Source of the DNA: Methylobacterium hispanicum
GTDB taxonomy: Bacteria; Pseudomonadota; Alphaproteobacteria; Rhizobiales; Beijerinckiaceae
DNA: 64,000 bases
NCBI RefSeq assembly: GCF_022179285.1
Contig: NZ_BPQO01000028.1
Coordinates: forward strand, 27,600 to 91,599
Reading direction: 5' to 3'
Shown: piece after piece, positions 10,064 to 18,101 of the stretch
Layout of the letters: the number at the start of each line of letters is the position of its first letter
Numbering within the stretch: the first letter of the stretch is position 1
Made by a program: the position numbers and the translations under genes
Notes under the pieces: generated by a model
Databases searched by the model: none
Seen by the model: only the letters and a program-made list of their open reading frames with translations
Told to the model about the DNA's origin: nothing

Positions 10064-12640
10064 CTAGGCGGTGGTGCTGGGGAGCAGGTGGAGGCGAAGG
10101 TGGGCCGCGATGGTGACCGGGTCGTCGTGCTCGATCAAGGCCTCGTCGAAGCGCTCGAAGCCCCATTCGTTGATGGTCTCAAGCGCCCCGTCGGGAAACA
10201 GGCCGTTCGCGCGGGCCGCCCGGTCGAACGCCTCGCGCGGCATCGGGTCCGGGGATGCGGCGACCGCGGCGAGCAGGCCGGCATGGGCCGGATCGAGCCC
10301 GGCCGGGCCCGTGTCCGCCGGTGCCGGCGCGGGCGCTTCCGGGGCGACGCCACCCGGCGGCGAAACCGTGCCCGCACCTGACCCGGGCGCCGAGTCCTCG
10401 ACGAAGATGTCCGAGAGCAGGCTTGCGACCGCCTGCGTCTCGCGGCGAACGCGCTCCAGCCGCGATGCGTCGATGACGACGCGCCCGGAAGCGCGGTCGC
10501 CGACGTCCCCGCGCGGTTGGCTCCCGTCGGCGCCCCGCGGCTCCGCCGACGCGGCCGACCCGAGCGGCCCGCGATGCAGGGCGGCGTAGATCCCGTCGGC
10601 CGGCAGCGCGAGGAACGCGTGCAACCGTTCGAGGAACCGCACCTCCGCGGGTTTGGCTTGACCGCCGGCCATGACGGCCGCGAGCGCCGCCCGCGCGCAG
10701 GCCTGGCGCTCGGACAGGGGGCGGCCCGCCAACCGCCTCAGGATCCCCTGCGGCTTCGGCGGGTTGCGGTGGATCGACAGGGCGTAGGCGGTCAGGCGGG
10801 ATTTCTCGGCAAGGCTGAGGGTATCGGTGCCCCGGATCGCGGCGAGCATCCCGTCGGCGGCGCCCTGGGACACCGCGCCGTCCGACGCCGCGGCGAGGCA
10901 TGCGGCCTCGATGACGCCGCGCAGCGCCAGGTACTCGGGGCGTGTCGCGTCGACCGGTGCCCCGGCGGCCCCCTTGAACAGGACGACCGCCGCATCGGCG
11001 TCCGAGGCCGAGGCGCCGGCGCGAGGTTCCGGCCCGTAGCGGCGGTCCGGTTCGATGCCGATGCCGACCCGGTCGAGCGCTTGGCAGAGCTGCGTCACGC
11101 CGGCCTGCGGCACGCGGCCTTCCTCCGGCAGCGGGATCTCCATCACCTCAAGCAGCCGGCGCAGGGACGTGGCCGGCATGGCCGCTCCGGCGGCGAACAG
11201 GGCCTCGCAGCGCTCGCCGACGGCCGTCCACGCGTCGCCTGCGCAGGCCAGGTCCGGCGGCAGGAGCAGGGCCGCCTGCACGCTCCCGCGGGCGTCCGGG
11301 CGCCTGCCGACGAAGCGGCTGAACGCATCGAGCTCGTCGGTGCAGGCCTCGACGAGCTCGCGGAGCTTCCTCACGGGGGCGGAGACGGCAGCGATATCGG
11401 GCAGGGACCCCGGCGCCTTGAGGTCCACCTGGAACGTCGAACTGGCGGCTCGATAGGACGCCTTGATCCGCGCCTTCGGCGCGCCGACCTTGAGTCCCTT
11501 CGGGTATTTGGCCGGGAACCGGAGGCGCCAGAGCGCCGCGAACTCGTCCGGGCATCGCGTCACCGGCGTGCGGAAGCCGCGGTCGGGCAGGCCCGCCAGC
11601 CAGAGGAGGGCGTCGTCCGCGTCGAGGGGCTGGCCGTCGGCCAGCTTCCGGCCGAGATGGACCCTGACGGCGAGCGGCAGTTCGTAGCTGTAGAAATTCG
11701 GGTCGAGGTTCAGCTCGGGACGCCGCTCCTCCGCCGCGGGCACCAACAGCCGGGCGGCCTCGACGAAGCTCCGCGCATAGGCCTGGAACGAGCTGTTCGC
11801 CCCGTAGATCGCGCGCAGGCGCTCGACCTCCGCGACCAGCACGGGCGCGTCGGCCGCGACCCCTTCCTTGAACAGCCGGTATTCCAGACCGTAGAAGTAC
11901 AGGAAGACGAGCGCGATGCTGGCCGCGGGGTCGGAGCGCCCCCCGGCCAGCCAGTCCAGGTAGGCGCGGCGGCCCGCCGGGTTCAGCCCGTCGTACCGGC
12001 ACCAGTAGGTCAGGCCGGTCGCCGAGCCCCGCCCCGCCTTCGCCACGGGAAGCGCGGGATCGATCAGGCAGTTCTCCCTGCGCCACGGATCCGACCCGAG
12101 CTTCTCGCCGACGTAGATCAGCCCTCCCGTCACCGTCAGGCCCTGGATCTCGACCGGTTCGCCGGGAGGGACCCAGCGCGCCGACCGGCCCCGCTTGCCG
12201 CGCCCCTCCGGCGAGGGTTGCGGCACGGGCGCGGGATCGTCGGGTAGGGGCGTGACCGTGAAGGCAGGCTCGACGTGCGCCTCGGAGGCAACCGCCTCGG
12301 GGGGCCGTCGACCGAACGTGTCTCGCGGTCCCTCGGGCGGGGCGGGCAGGGGGGTCGCGGGGATGGCGAGGTCAGGCGGGTCAGGCGGAGCATGGATCGT
12401 GGACGGCGCGGGGTCGACCGGCGCGCTCGCGGCTTCCGTGGTCGCGCCCGCGCCCGTCGCGCGGTCGCCCGAACGGCGTCCGAGGCTCATCCAGCCGACC
12501 AGGAGGACCGTCGCGCCCGTGACGAGGGCCGGCCAGCCCACCTGGACGAACTGCATCGCGGCGGCCGCCAGCGCCACGGCCGATCCGAGCAACAGAAGGC
12601 CTTCCCGGGCTCGGCCGGCCCCCGGTTCGCGCCCTGCCAT
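10064..12640 (-). CDS. sngA: TerB_N/TerB/TerB_C membrane protein, SngA of a Shango-type system
   Basis: An 858-residue protein. Two hydrophobic segments lie in the first 60 residues (LLLLGSAVALAAAAM and ALVTGATVLLVGW), so it is probably membrane anchored. A proline-rich linker follows, then a TerB_N domain (around WCRYDGLNPAGRRAYLDWLA), a central TerB-like domain with acidic residues (AACLAAASDGAVSQ) and a C-terminal TerB_C domain ending with the EWGFERFDEALIEHDD region. TerB domains are acidic helical modules implicated in metal binding and stress or phage responses. ATG 12640 sits eleven bases after the stop of the nucleotidyltransferase gene with a GTGAGG upstream; the longer frame to 12781 would overlap that gene by 131 bases. 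Its domain set is what marks the cluster as Shango-like. Confidence 0.88.
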   Translation of the reverse strand: MAGREPGAGRAREGLLLLGSAVALAAAAMQFVQVGWPALVTGATVLLVGWMSLGRRSGDRATGAGATTEAASAPVDPAPSTIHAPPDPPDLAIPATPLPAPPEGPRDTFGRRPPEAVASEAHVEPAFTVTPLPDDPAPVPQPSPEGRGKRGRSARWVPPGEPVEIQGLTVTGGLIYVGEKLGSDPWRRENCLIDPALPVAKAGRGSATGLTYWCRYDGLNPAGRRAYLDWLAGGRSDPAASIALVFLYFYGLEYRLFKEGVAADAPVLVAEVERLRAIYGANSSFQAYARSFVEAARLLVPAAEERRPELNLDPNFYSYELPLAVRVHLGRKLADGQPLDADDALLWLAGLPDRGFRTPVTRCPDEFAALWRLRFPAKYPKGLKVGAPKARIKASYRAASSTFQVDLKAPGSLPDIAAVSAPVRKLRELVEACTDELDAFSRFVGRRPDARGSVQAALLLPPDLACAGDAWTAVGERCEALFAAGAAMPATSLRRLLEVMEIPLPEEGRVPQAGVTQLCQALDRVGIGIEPDRRYGPEPRAGASASDADAAVVLFKGAAGAPVDATRPEYLALRGVIEAACLAAASDGAVSQGAADGMLAAIRGTDTLSLAEKSRLTAYALSIHRNPPKPQGILRRLAGRPLSERQACARAALAAVMAGGQAKPAEVRFLERLHAFLALPADGIYAALHRGPLGSAASAEPRGADGSQPRGDVGDRASGRVVIDASRLERVRRETQAVASLLSDIFVEDSAPGSGAGTVSPPGGVAPEAPAPAPADTGPAGLDPAHAGLLAAVAASPDPMPREAFDRAARANGLFPDGALETINEWGFERFDEALIEHDDPVTIAAHLRLHLLPSTTA

Positions 12641-12650
12641 GGACCGCGCC

Positions 12651-13451
12651 TCACCGCTCGCCACGGCCACCCCTGCGCCCAGCAGGGTCGGCGCGCCAAT
12701 CCCGTGCCCGAGCCCGGCCCTCGGCAGGGCTGCACCGGCGCTGCGCCACGGGTCCGACAGGCCGGGACGGCGCGCCGGCAAGGTTCGCCGCCGCGGCGAG
12801 CCGCGACACGGTATCCGCGTCGAGATGGTGGCCGGGCGCCGTCGCCATCCGGCGCAGGTAGTCGGCCAGCCTCGGGCCGACGGCCTGCCCGGGTTCGAGG
12901 AGGATGCGCAGCGCCCGGAGCGCCGTGCCGCGCGGGTTCGGGTCTTCCTCCAGGTTGATGTCGACCGTGCCGTGACCCAGCCAGGCCGCGAACCGCGGGC
13001 CGTGGTGAACCCGGTGGCAGCCGCACAGGTACAGCACGGCGTCCCGGTCGAAGAAGGTCGTGTGGACGAGGTCGGCCAGGCGCGTCGCGCGGACGTGGCC
13101 GGTGCGCACCGCCCAGGTGGAGGGGAGGGCCCAGACGTCGTAGGAGTGCCGGCGGCCGGCGATCCGGTACCCGCCGAAACGGTTGCGCACGGCGCGGCCG
13201 TCGCGCAGCAGCTCCGCCAGGCGCCCCGGCGCGGTGTCCACGACGAGGTCCACGTCCGACCCGAACGCGTCGGCCCCGCCCCAGGCGATGTCGCGGGGCA
13301 TGCCCCCGAAGATGGCGACCTCGCCGGCCTGGCCCAGGTGGCCGATCAGGTCCGCGATCTCGTCGCCGCCACGGGCCTCGTCCGCGAGGAAGGCCCGCAT
13401 CCGCCGGCCCAGCTCGGCCCCGTCCCGGGCGCGCCTGCCCGGGTCAGCCAT
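12651..13451 (-). CDS. Small nucleotidyltransferase-fold protein
   Basis: A 266-residue protein whose N-terminal half carries the DNA polymerase beta-type nucleotidyltransferase signature: FGGMPRD at residues 48-54 followed by GSDVDLVVD, giving the Gly-Gly pair and Asp66/Asp68 metal ligands. The head resembles the class II CCA-adding/poly(A) polymerase family, but the protein is shorter than those enzymes and lacks an evident tRNA-binding tail. The target (RNA, protein or nucleotide) cannot be told from sequence. Its ATG overlaps the stop of the dGTPase gene by eight bases and its stop is eleven bases before sngA, so it belongs to the same operon. Nucleotidyltransferases of this fold are frequent toxins and effectors in defence loci, which makes an effector or signal-making role plausible. 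Confidence 0.8.
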   Translation of the reverse strand: MADPGRRARDGAELGRRMRAFLADEARGGDEIADLIGHLGQAGEVAIFGGMPRDIAWGGADAFGSDVDLVVDTAPGRLAELLRDGRAVRNRFGGYRIAGRRHSYDVWALPSTWAVRTGHVRATRLADLVHTTFFDRDAVLYLCGCHRVHHGPRFAAWLGHGTVDINLEEDPNPRGTALRALRILLEPGQAVGPRLADYLRRMATAPGHHLDADTVSRLAAAANLAGAPSRPVGPVAQRRCSPAEGRARARDWRADPAGRRGGRGER

Positions 13452-14889
13452 GGTGCCGCCCCAGGTCGTCGCGCAGCGATACCGCGAAGGTATCGGTCAT
13501 GCCCGAGATCATGTCGGTGATGAGTTGCAACTCCCGGTAGCGCATCGGCATCCGGTTGCCCGGAGCCTCGGCGACCCGCCGGTAGTTCTCCGAGATCCGG
13601 GAGTAGACGTAGGCCGGCAGGGCCTCGCGATCCGACCTCAGGTCGTCCGGGTCCTTGCGCTCGACCACGGCCGTCCAGAACATGTCCATGAGCTCGTGGA
13701 GCGTGCGGTGGCCGGCGAGCTCGACCTCAAGGACGCTGCGGTGGCGGTAGACGTGGAACTTCGCGAAGCGCTTGAGCGAGGTCCACAGCACGACGGCGTC
13801 CGAGGCCGCCATCAACTCCCTGTCGAACGCGCCGGCCATGATGGCGTCCCGGTTGGCGACGAAGGCCCCGACGGCCGCCCGGACCATCGTCCCGATGGCG
13901 TCGACGCGGAACATCTGCATCGAGATGTCGTCGAGTTCCCCGGGCGAGAGTCCCTCGTCGCGGAAGTCGGCATGGTAGCGCTCCGCCCGCTCGCAGACCC
14001 CGAGGGTGACCTCGTCGTCGCAGGCATCGTGGCGCAGCCACGCCGTCAGCACGTTGAAGTTGATCAGGTTCTTCTTGGCGGCGTCCTCGACGTCCACGAC
14101 CGAGTAGGCGATGTCGTCGCAAGCCTCCATCACGAAGGTCAGCGGATGCCGCACGCCCTGGCGCAGCCCGGTCTCCGCCCAGACCTCCGCGGCGATGCCG
14201 GCCTCGGACTGGAAGAAGTTGAACTTCTTCCGGGCATGGGACGACTTGTCGACCGCGTCCGAGGGCACGGGGTACTTCATCAGGGCCGCCAGGAAGGCGT
14301 AGGTCATGTTGAGCCCGAAATCGTCGTTCAGGATCTGCAGCCGGGTCAGCAAGCGGAACGCCTGCGCGTTGCCCTCGAACGCCAGGAAGTCCCGGCGCAT
14401 CGGCTCGGTCAGGCCCGGCGCGTCGAAGATCGCGAAGGAGCCCGGCTCCTCCGAACGGGGTGTCGCGTGACGCTTCATCCAGGTCTGGATCGCGGTCTCG
14501 CCCTGGTGCCCGAAAGGCGGGTTGCCGAGGTCGTGGGCGAGCCCGATGGCCTCCAGCAGGGCCGGCACGTTGCGCAGGGGCTCGACCGACGCCGGGAAGC
14601 CGAGCGCCTCGCCGTGGACGAAGGCCAGGGTGGTCCCCATGCTCCGCGCCATGTTCGCCACCTCGTGGCTGTGGGTCAGCCGCGTGCGGACGCTGTCGTT
14701 GCGCTCCAGCGGGAAGACCTGCGTCTTGTCCTGGAGGCGCCGCACCGGGGTGGAGAACAGGATGCGGTCGTGATCGCGTTCGTGCTGGGTCCGATCCTCG
14801 CCCAGCCTCGGTTCGTGCGCCTTCCCGCCGGGCCTCGGCTTGCGACGCCGGGAATTCAGAAGGGCCGTCCAGTCGAGTTGCTCGCCCAT
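13444..14889 (-). CDS. dgt: Deoxyguanosinetriphosphate triphosphohydrolase
   Basis: A 481-residue HD-domain dNTPase of the E. coli Dgt type, which cleaves dGTP to deoxyguanosine and triphosphate. Signature segments are RRLQDKTQVFPLERND, RTRLTHSHEVANMARS and the catalytic HD within GLAHDLGNPPFGHQGE. The start used is ATG 14889 (MGEQLDWTALL); a longer in-frame ATG at 14949 adds a Gly/Ala-rich leader of little likelihood. It is the first gene of the seven-gene minus-strand cluster and overlaps the nucleotidyltransferase gene. dGTPases have been shown to act as anti-phage dNTP-depleting enzymes, so its place at the head of a Shango-like operon suggests a defence role rather than housekeeping; I cannot exclude that it is the only dgt of the cell. 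Confidence 0.92.
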   Translation of the reverse strand: MGEQLDWTALLNSRRRKPRPGGKAHEPRLGEDRTQHERDHDRILFSTPVRRLQDKTQVFPLERNDSVRTRLTHSHEVANMARSMGTTLAFVHGEALGFPASVEPLRNVPALLEAIGLAHDLGNPPFGHQGETAIQTWMKRHATPRSEEPGSFAIFDAPGLTEPMRRDFLAFEGNAQAFRLLTRLQILNDDFGLNMTYAFLAALMKYPVPSDAVDKSSHARKKFNFFQSEAGIAAEVWAETGLRQGVRHPLTFVMEACDDIAYSVVDVEDAAKKNLINFNVLTAWLRHDACDDEVTLGVCERAERYHADFRDEGLSPGELDDISMQMFRVDAIGTMVRAAVGAFVANRDAIMAGAFDRELMAASDAVVLWTSLKRFAKFHVYRHRSVLEVELAGHRTLHELMDMFWTAVVERKDPDDLRSDREALPAYVYSRISENYRRVAEAPGNRMPMRYRELQLITDMISGMTDTFAVSLRDDLGRHHG

Positions 14890-15333
14890 CCTCGGTCCTG
14901 TCCCCGCGGCGACGCCGGCTCCGCCGCCTCCCACAACCGCATGACGCATGGTCTACGTTCCGGCTCTCCCGCCCGTCACGTCCGATTCCGGCCGTTGTCC
15001 ACGGATTCGTTTCCGCATGGTGCCGGCCCGCGTCGCAAGAGGGTAGGGCACCCGGACCGGAAAGGGAACATTGCGGGAACGATGGCGGCGGCGCTGAGGG
15101 GCGGCCGGGCAGGCATGCGGCCTCGCACGGATGCCGTCGGCAGCGGTCCCGTACGCCTGACGCGGGCGCCGGCGGCCTCCTCTATGCCCGCCGGATCGCG
15201 GGAAGGGCGACGCGTCAGCTTGGCTGAACGGCCCGGCCCCCGTGTCGGTACGGATCAAGCCGGTCGAGAAGTGGCAGGCCTTCCGCCCGGTGGTTGGCGT
15301 CGCGGATCGGTGCGCCGTAGGGTCGACGGTGTC
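14890..15333. other. Intergenic region upstream of the dgt-Shango cluster
   Basis: This stretch separates the minus-strand cluster from a small plus-strand gene and must hold the cluster promoter. The frames that are open here have poor composition and no recognisable domain. I see no strong -35/-10 pair and no clear palindromic operator. Confidence 0.5.
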
Positions 15334-15525
15334 ATGAAGAACGCTTCGACCGCTGCCTATCCCGACCGGTCCGACATCCTTGCTCGGAAAGCGGAAGGGC
15401 GCCGCGAGCTCGCCGCCCTGACCTTCGGCGAGAAGATCGCTCGGATGGAGGCCCTGCGCGACCGCCTCGCGCCGATCCGCGCCGCGCGCGAAGCTCGCTT
15501 GAGGCGCGCCTCCCTACGTTCCTGA
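15334..15525 (+). CDS. Small hypothetical protein, 63 residues
   Basis: A short charged, probably helical protein starting MKNASTAAYP with a central GEKIARMEALRDRL segment. Codon use matches its neighbours. Proteins of this look are common in Rhizobiales and some pair with nucleotidyltransferase-type toxins, but no partner lies next to it here. A longer open frame reaches far upstream across the dgt gene, but that part is an antisense shadow; ATG 15334 is the natural start. Function unknown. Confidence 0.5.
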   Translation: MKNASTAAYPDRSDILARKAEGRRELAALTFGEKIARMEALRDRLAPIRAAREARLRRASLRS

Positions 15526-15670
15526 CCCGCCGTCGTTCCGTCCCCGGGTTGGGGACGGCGAGGTCCGGATCCCGCGCCGGCGGCCACGAAGCTGACCCGC
15601 TCCGCGCGAACGACGCCCTGCCTCGGCGGCTGCCTCTGCCGCCGCGCGGGCGCCTGCGCGCTCGCCCGGC

Positions 15671-16393
15671 TCAACCGATCCGCCCGAGCGCGGGGAAGGC
15701 CTCCAGGATGAGGGCGGCCACGGCGGTCATGCGGTCGGTGATCATCAGCAGACCCATCGCCACCATGACGCCGCCGCCGACCACCTGAAGGGCACGGCCG
15801 AACCAGCGCAGGGTCCGAAGGCGCGCGACGAAGCCGGACAGGAACAGGGCCGCGGCCACGAACGGCACGCCGAGGCCGAGCGAGTAGACGGTGAGCAGGG
15901 CGACGCCCTTGCCCGAGGCCGAGGAGGCCGTGACCGCCAGGATGGCGCCGAGGACGGGACCGATGCAGGGGGTCCATCCGAAGGCGAAGGCCGTTCCGAG
16001 GAGATAGGCGGCGACCGGCCCTCGCCCCGGCGGATCGCCGTGCCAGCGCAGCTCGCGCTGCAGCCAGGCGGGCCGCAGCAGACCGGCCGTGAACAGGCCG
16101 AACAGGATCACGAGGAGGCCCGAGGCGAGGTTCAGCGCCTCGCGATGGGCGAGCAGGGCGAAGCCGAGCGCGCTCGCCCCCGCGCCGAACGCGACGAAGA
16201 CGGTCGTGAACCCGAGCACGAAGCAGAGGCTCAGGCCGAGCGTGCGCAGGCTGTCGCGCCCGCCGGCAGCCGACTGGCCCGCGACGTAGGACACGTAGCC
16301 CGGGACGAGGGGCAGCACGCAGGGCGACAGGAACGACACGGCGCCGGCCGCGAAGGCCGCCACGAAGCCCACGCTTGAGGCGTCGATGGCCAT
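15671..16393 (-). CDS. ccdA: CcdA, cytochrome c biogenesis/thiol transport membrane protein
   Basis: A 240-residue inner-membrane protein of the DsbD transmembrane family with about six helices. The two conserved Cys-containing segments are present: FLSPCVLPLVPGY near the N-terminus and GWTPCIGPVLGA in the middle. It moves reducing equivalents from cytoplasmic thioredoxin to periplasmic thiol proteins. A paralogue with the same motifs lies at 57070-57810 in the thiol/metal operon. Its stop is about 150 bases from the small plus-strand gene, and it follows the L,D-transpeptidase-like gene with a 36-base gap, so the two may be cotranscribed. Confidence 0.9.
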   Translation of the reverse strand: MAIDASSVGFVAAFAAGAVSFLSPCVLPLVPGYVSYVAGQSAAGGRDSLRTLGLSLCFVLGFTTVFVAFGAGASALGFALLAHREALNLASGLLVILFGLFTAGLLRPAWLQRELRWHGDPPGRGPVAAYLLGTAFAFGWTPCIGPVLGAILAVTASSASGKGVALLTVYSLGLGVPFVAAALFLSGFVARLRTLRWFGRALQVVGGGVMVAMGLLMITDRMTAVAALILEAFPALGRIG

Positions 16394-16429
16394 GGTCTCA
16401 GGCCCGGCGCAGGGATGAAGGCAGGCTCG

Positions 16430-17500
16430 TCACTCCCGCCCGTCCCCCGCCGCGGCGAAGGTCTTGCGGGGGCGCTGGCGCTCCGCCTCGGTCCCGCCGG
16501 GCCCCGGCGGCTTGCGTGCCGCCGCACCCCGGACCGGCTCGCGCTGTCCGGCAAGGGCAACCGGGCCCGAGGCCGGCATCGCGACCTCGCGCGGCCCTGC
16601 GGCCAGGGCCTCGGGGCGGCTCACCTCGCCGAGCCCGTTTCCCATCGCCATCATGGTCTCGCGGAAAGCCCGGTGCTGGCCACCGTCCTCGTACACCAGC
16701 CGGACGGCCGGCGTCCCGCTCGCCACGAGGGCGGCGACCTGCCGCTCGTCGTCCGCCTGCTTCCGCGCGACCGCGCCGGCCGTGGCCTCGTCGCCGCCGG
16801 CATCGAACACGTAGCGACCGCCCGCGGCGCCGACGACCGGCTCGGCCCACGTCACCTCGAAGCGGTCGGACCCCTCCTTGAGGTTCCTCCAGAACGCGAC
16901 GTTCGGATCCTGCCGATGCCGGGCCAGGTTCTCCGGGGTCATGCGGAACGGATAGGATTGGAACTGGACGGCACGCTGCCCGCCCGCGAAGGCCTCGCGC
17001 ACCACGGCATAGAGCTCCGAGATCGCCTCGTCCGTCATCGCGAAGCAGCCCCGCGACGAGCAGGAGCCGTGCACCATCAGGTGCGCGCCCGTGCGTCCCA
17101 GGGAGCGGTCGTACTCGTTCGGGTACCCGAGGTCGAACGAGAGATAGAGGCTCGAATTCGGGTTCAGGGACGCGGGCGTGACCGCGTAGAAGCCCTCCGG
17201 CGCCTGCCGGTCCCCCTCCCGGGTCTTGGGCCCGAGCTGGCCCGACCAGCGGCACATCGGATAGGTCTTCAGGAGGGCGTACCTGCCGTCCGCGCCGCGC
17301 TTCCAGAGCTCGATCTCGGATTCCTTCTTGTAGGCCCGCATCAGGATCGGGTCGGCCGCCGAGCCCCCCTTGGTCGACATCAGGGCCAGGGTCGCGGGCG
17401 GGATCGGCGCGAGGTGGCGCGTCGAGGCCGCGTACTGGCCGTCCTGGCAGGCGGACAGCGCCAGGAGGAGGGCCAGACCGAGCGTCGTCGTCTTCAGCAT
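16430..17500 (-). CDS. YkuD/YafK-type L,D-transpeptidase-like protein
   Basis: A 356-residue exported protein. It starts with a lipoprotein-type signal (MLKTTTLGLALLLALSAC; the Cys at residue 18 is the probable lipidation site). The catalytic motif HLMVHGSCSSRGCFAM shows the His, Ser and Gly-Cys arrangement of YkuD enzymes, with the Cys as nucleophile. The domain type (murein L,D-transpeptidase YafK) modifies or trims peptidoglycan cross-links. The C-terminal 120 residues are Ala/Pro/Arg-rich and probably disordered. ATG 17500 is chosen because it begins the signal peptide; the frame stays open upstream without coding character. It lies beside lspA, which would process such a lipoprotein, though the two genes are 88 bases apart. 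Confidence 0.85.
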   Translation of the reverse strand: MLKTTTLGLALLLALSACQDGQYAASTRHLAPIPPATLALMSTKGGSAADPILMRAYKKESEIELWKRGADGRYALLKTYPMCRWSGQLGPKTREGDRQAPEGFYAVTPASLNPNSSLYLSFDLGYPNEYDRSLGRTGAHLMVHGSCSSRGCFAMTDEAISELYAVVREAFAGGQRAVQFQSYPFRMTPENLARHRQDPNVAFWRNLKEGSDRFEVTWAEPVVGAAGGRYVFDAGGDEATAGAVARKQADDERQVAALVASGTPAVRLVYEDGGQHRAFRETMMAMGNGLGEVSRPEALAAGPREVAMPASGPVALAGQREPVRGAAARKPPGPGGTEAERQRPRKTFAAAGDGRE

Positions 17501-17588
17501 GTCGGCCTCGCTGGGGTGGGCGCACGAGCCTGGGCCCGAAGGGTTGATGCCAGGTTGTCGTGGCCGTGGTTCGGCGGAATCGGGCCCC

Positions 17589-18101
17589 TCATGGGACTGG
17601 TTCCCCGGCACCGGGATGGCTCCGTCGCGCGGAAAGGCCTTCGAGGAGCAGCAGGACGACGCCGGCGGAAATCCAGGTGTCGGCCAGGTTGAAGGTGAAC
17701 CAGCGAATGCCGCCGGTGTGCAGGTCGAGGAAGTCGGTGACGGCGCCGTCGATGAGCCGGTCGAGGAAGTTTCCAGCCGCCCCGCCGGCGATCGCGGCGA
17801 GCCCGAGACGTTCGAGCGTGCCCGTCGTAGCCAGCGCCCAGGCAATGACGAGGCAGGTGAGCGTACCCTGGAGGGCGAGGAGCAGCGCGAGGGAGGACGG
17901 ATCGTGCGCCGCGAACAGGCTGAAGCTGATGCCCCGGTTGAACGACAGGCTCAGGTCGACGAAGGGCACGAAGCCCCGGGGCACGCCCTCGGTCAGCCAC
18001 GCCTCGGCCACCGCCTTCGCGCCGAGGTCGATGGCCGTGGAGGCGAGGATGACCACGGCCACGGTCGCCATGCGGCCGGCCCAGCCTGACGAAGAGCTCA
18101 T
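17589..18101 (-). CDS. lspA: Lipoprotein signal peptidase (signal peptidase II)
   Basis: A 170-residue inner-membrane aspartyl protease with four hydrophobic segments. It has the family motifs: LSFNRGISFS, then GGAAGNFLDRL with one catalytic Asp, and FNLADTWI with the other. It cleaves signal peptides of prolipoproteins. Its ATG overlaps the stop of the Zn/Cd/Pb ATPase by one base (TGATG), so it is cotranslated with it. Such lspA homologues paired with Pb/Cd ATPases are known from lead-resistance loci (pbrB/pbrC), so this is probably an accessory metal-resistance copy rather than the housekeeping gene. Confidence 0.92.
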   Translation of the reverse strand: MSSSSGWAGRMATVAVVILASTAIDLGAKAVAEAWLTEGVPRGFVPFVDLSLSFNRGISFSLFAAHDPSSLALLLALQGTLTCLVIAWALATTGTLERLGLAAIAGGAAGNFLDRLIDGAVTDFLDLHTGGIRWFTFNLADTWISAGVVLLLLEGLSARRSHPGAGEPVP

